Translations under genes and position numbers: made by a program | Notes under the pieces: generated by a model | Database searches by the model: none | Told to the model about the DNA's origin: nothing | Seen by the model: the letters and a program-made list of their open reading frames with translations, nothing else | Assembly: GCF_013375155.1 (NCBI RefSeq) | Contig: NZ_JABXOF010000004.1 | Span: 1 to 64,000, forward strand | DNA length: 64,000 nucleotides | Source of the DNA: Serratia ureilytica | Lineage (GTDB): Bacteria; Pseudomonadota; Gammaproteobacteria; Enterobacterales; Enterobacteriaceae | Reading direction: 5' to 3' | Shown here: positions 62,517-64,000 of the stretch, one piece after another | How positions within the stretch are numbered: position 1 is the stretch's first letter | Layout of the letters: the number at the start of each line of letters is the position of its first letter

Positions 62517-62735
62517 ATGTTGGAAATCTTCTTTCTCATTGGTTTTGTGGTGATGCTGATGGTGACCGGCATCTCGCTGCTGGGGATCTTCGCTGCGCTG
62601 TTGGTGGCGGCGGCATTCATGCTGTTGGGCGGGCTGTTCGCGGTGGTCATTAAGCTGCTGCCGTGGCTGATTTTGGCGGTGGTTGGGGTATGGATTTACC
62701 GTTCAATGCAGAAACCCCAGATCCGGCGTTACTGA
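62517..62735 (+). CDS. pspG: Envelope stress response protein PspG
   Basis: Small inner-membrane protein of the phage shock response, 72 residues (E. coli 80). It begins MLEIFFLIGFVVMLMVTGIS, has two to three hydrophobic segments and a short basic tail that is shorter than in E. coli. AAAGGA precedes the ATG. A sigma-54 promoter lies upstream; PspF control is inferred. Follows dusA in the same direction. Confidence 0.92.
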   Translation: MLEIFFLIGFVVMLMVTGISLLGIFAALLVAAAFMLLGGLFAVVIKLLPWLILAVVGVWIYRSMQKPQIRRY

Positions 62736-63034
62736 TTTTTTGCTGAATAATCAGACAGTCACACTGAAACTTGCACAATTTCCCGCACCGCGAATGCGGC
62801 AGCGATCACAGCTTGGCAGTTTTCCCCGGCGATGTGGCACATAAAGCGTGTTTTTTGCCGGACGGGGCTGTTAGGATGTGGGTCGATGCAGTGATGCGAC
62901 CGATTTCATCACCGTGAGAGACACCTAAAATTCGTGTTGCTAAAGCAACCCCTGTCTCTGGCGGACTCTGCTCTACCCCTACAAAACGCAGTAACAGAAA
63001 GGGCTCCGCAAGGAGCCCTTTTCTTTGGCCGCGA
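62736..63034 (+). other. Spacer between pspG and qorA with possible small RNA
   Basis: The 299 bases carry no gene. A small inverted repeat CTGATT/AATCAG (62731-62753) follows pspG. From about 62880 onward there are short inverted repeats (GTTGC/GCAAC at about 62936-62949) and a run that ends in a strong terminator at 63001-63024 on the plus strand. This fits a pspG 3' UTR or a separate small RNA; no promoter is clear. Confidence 0.4.
63001..63024 (+). terminator. Terminator between pspG and qorA
   Basis: GGGCTCC, loop GCAA, GGAGCCC followed by TTTTCTTT. It is 266 bases after the pspG stop and 10 bases from the qorA stop; on the minus strand a shorter TTTC follows, so it may serve qorA as well. 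Confidence 0.88.
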
Positions 63035-64000
63035 TCAGGGGATCAGCAGGCTGGAACCGCTGGTGCTGCGGCTTTCCAGCACCTGGTGCGCACGCTGGGC
63101 GTCGGCCAGCGCGAATTTCTGCTCGTCTCTCACCTCCACCCGAATGGCGCCGCTGCCGATCAGCGAGAACAGCTCGTTGCTGGCGTACTGCAGCTCGGCG
63201 CGGTTGGTGATGTAGCCGTTGAGGGAAGGGCGGGTGACGTACAGCGAGCCCTTCTGATTCAGCAGCGCCAGATCGACGCCGGTCACCGGGCCGGACGCGT
63301 TGCCGAAGCTGACCATCAGGCCGCGCCGCTTCAGGCTGTTGAGCGAGGCCTGCCAGGTGCTTTGCCCCACCGAATCGTATACCACGCCGACCTTCTCGCC
63401 GTGCGTCAGCTCGGCCACCCGCTGGGCGATATCCTCTTTATGGTAGTTGATGGTGGCCCAGGCGCCGGCCTGCTTCGCCAGCGCCGCCTTCTCGTCGGAG
63501 CCGACGCTGCCGATCAGGCGCGCGCCCAGCGCTTTGGCCCACTGACAGGCGATCAGCCCGACGCCGCCGGCGGCTGCATGGAACAAAAATACTTCACCCG
63601 GCTGCACTTCGTGGGTCTGGCGCAGCAGATAGTGCACCGTCAGCCCTTTCAGAAAAGAAGCGGCGCCTTGCTCAAAGCTCAGGTTGTGCGGCAGCAGCGC
63701 CACTTTCTCTTCCGGCACGTTGTGGATCTCGCTGTAGGCGCCGAGCGACGACTGCGCATACACCACCCGGTCGCCCGGTTTGATCGCGCTGACCCCGGCG
63801 CCGACCTTGACCACCACGCCGGCCGCTTCGGTGCCGAGGCCGCTCGGCAGGCTGGCCGGCGCGTACAGCCCGCTGCGCACATAGGTGTCGATGTAGTTGA
63901 TGCCGATCGCCTTGTTCTCGATCTGCACTTCACCGGCAGCCGGATCGAGCGGTGTAAAATCAACGTATTGCAAGACTTCCGGTCCGCCGACGGCGGAGAA
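63035..64000 (-). CDS. qorA: Quinone oxidoreductase QorA, N-terminus outside the window
   Basis: NADPH-dependent quinone reductase of the zeta-crystallin type (medium-chain dehydrogenase superfamily without zinc). The 3' 322 codons are present and end LLIP as in E. coli QorA (327). The frame runs off the window edge at 64000; about five to eight N-terminal residues are missing. The nucleotide site AAAGGVGLIACQWAKALGA, the GLGTEAAGVVVKVGAGV segment and NQKGSLYVTRPSL are visible. Start codons inside the window, such as a TTG at 63973, are internal. Confidence 0.94.
   Translation of the reverse strand, partial: FSAVGGPEVLQYVDFTPLDPAAGEVQIENKAIGINYIDTYVRSGLYAPASLPSGLGTEAAGVVVKVGAGVSAIKPGDRVVYAQSSLGAYSEIHNVPEEKVALLPHNLSFEQGAASFLKGLTVHYLLRQTHEVQPGEVFLFHAAAGGVGLIACQWAKALGARLIGSVGSDEKAALAKQAGAWATINYHKEDIAQRVAELTHGEKVGVVYDSVGQSTWQASLNSLKRRGLMVSFGNASGPVTGVDLALLNQKGSLYVTRPSLNGYITNRAELQYASNELFSLIGSGAIRVEVRDEQKFALADAQRAHQVLESRSTSGSSLLIP

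Overview
The window is a chromosomal segment of an enteric gamma-proteobacterium, best read as Serratia marcescens or a very close relative. The clearest marker is a two-partner secretion pair whose proteins look like the S. marcescens haemolysin ShlA (1608 residues from the chosen start) and its transporter ShlB. The G+C-rich coding sequence and the gene order also fit. From general knowledge, most of the order follows the Escherichia coli 90-92 min region (rrn - metA - aceBAK - iclR - metH - yjbB - lysC - pgi - psiE - malGFE/malK-lamB-malM - ubiCA - plsB/dgkA - lexA-dinF - yjbJ - zur - dusA - pspG - qorA), interrupted by Serratia-type inserts.

Layout. 1-320: end of a 5S rRNA gene and the T1/T2-type terminators of an rRNA operon. 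480-6555: metA, then the glyoxylate operon aceB-aceA-aceK with IclR-like boxes upstream and a terminator-like hairpin between aceA and aceK. 6557-11114: a gluconate/Entner-Doudoroff operon, gntK-gntU-edd-eda, on the minus strand behind two abutting GntR-type palindromes. 11292-16014: divergent iclR and metH. 16053-21481: a UTRA-type GntR regulator divergent from an ABC importer operon that includes a cytoplasmic alkaline-phosphatase-superfamily hydrolase; the substrate is unknown. 21689-23338: yjbB. 23386-29937: shlB-shlA. 30323-34915: panS, lysC with a lysine riboswitch, and a sodium/proton antiporter with a nucleotide-binding tail. 35145-38922: pgi, a Wzi-like outer-membrane protein, psiE. 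38968-39089: an ERIC repeat. 39131-47618: the maltose regulon, in which a glycoside hydrolase family 13 remnant without catalytic residues has become the first gene of the malK-lamB-malM operon. 47674-51234: an MHS-type transporter, LacI regulator and nucleoside hydrolase operon with a perfect 18-bp palindrome upstream. 51480-58611: ubiC-ubiA, plsB, dgkA, lexA-dinF, yjbJ. 58714-64000: zur, a sugar acetyltransferase, an ECF sigma factor with a secreted TPR protein, dusA, pspG with a sigma-54 promoter, and the 3' part of qorA.

How it works together. Much of the window is central carbon control: IclR represses the glyoxylate bypass and AceK switches isocitrate dehydrogenase; gluconate is imported, phosphorylated and cleaved by one operon; maltodextrins enter through LamB and MalEFGK. 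Methionine synthesis is represented by metA and metH, and lysine feedback acts through the lysC riboswitch. The least explained parts are the ABC/phosphatase operon, the non-catalytic GH13 gene before malK, the ECF sigma/TPR pair, and a structured stretch between pspG and qorA.
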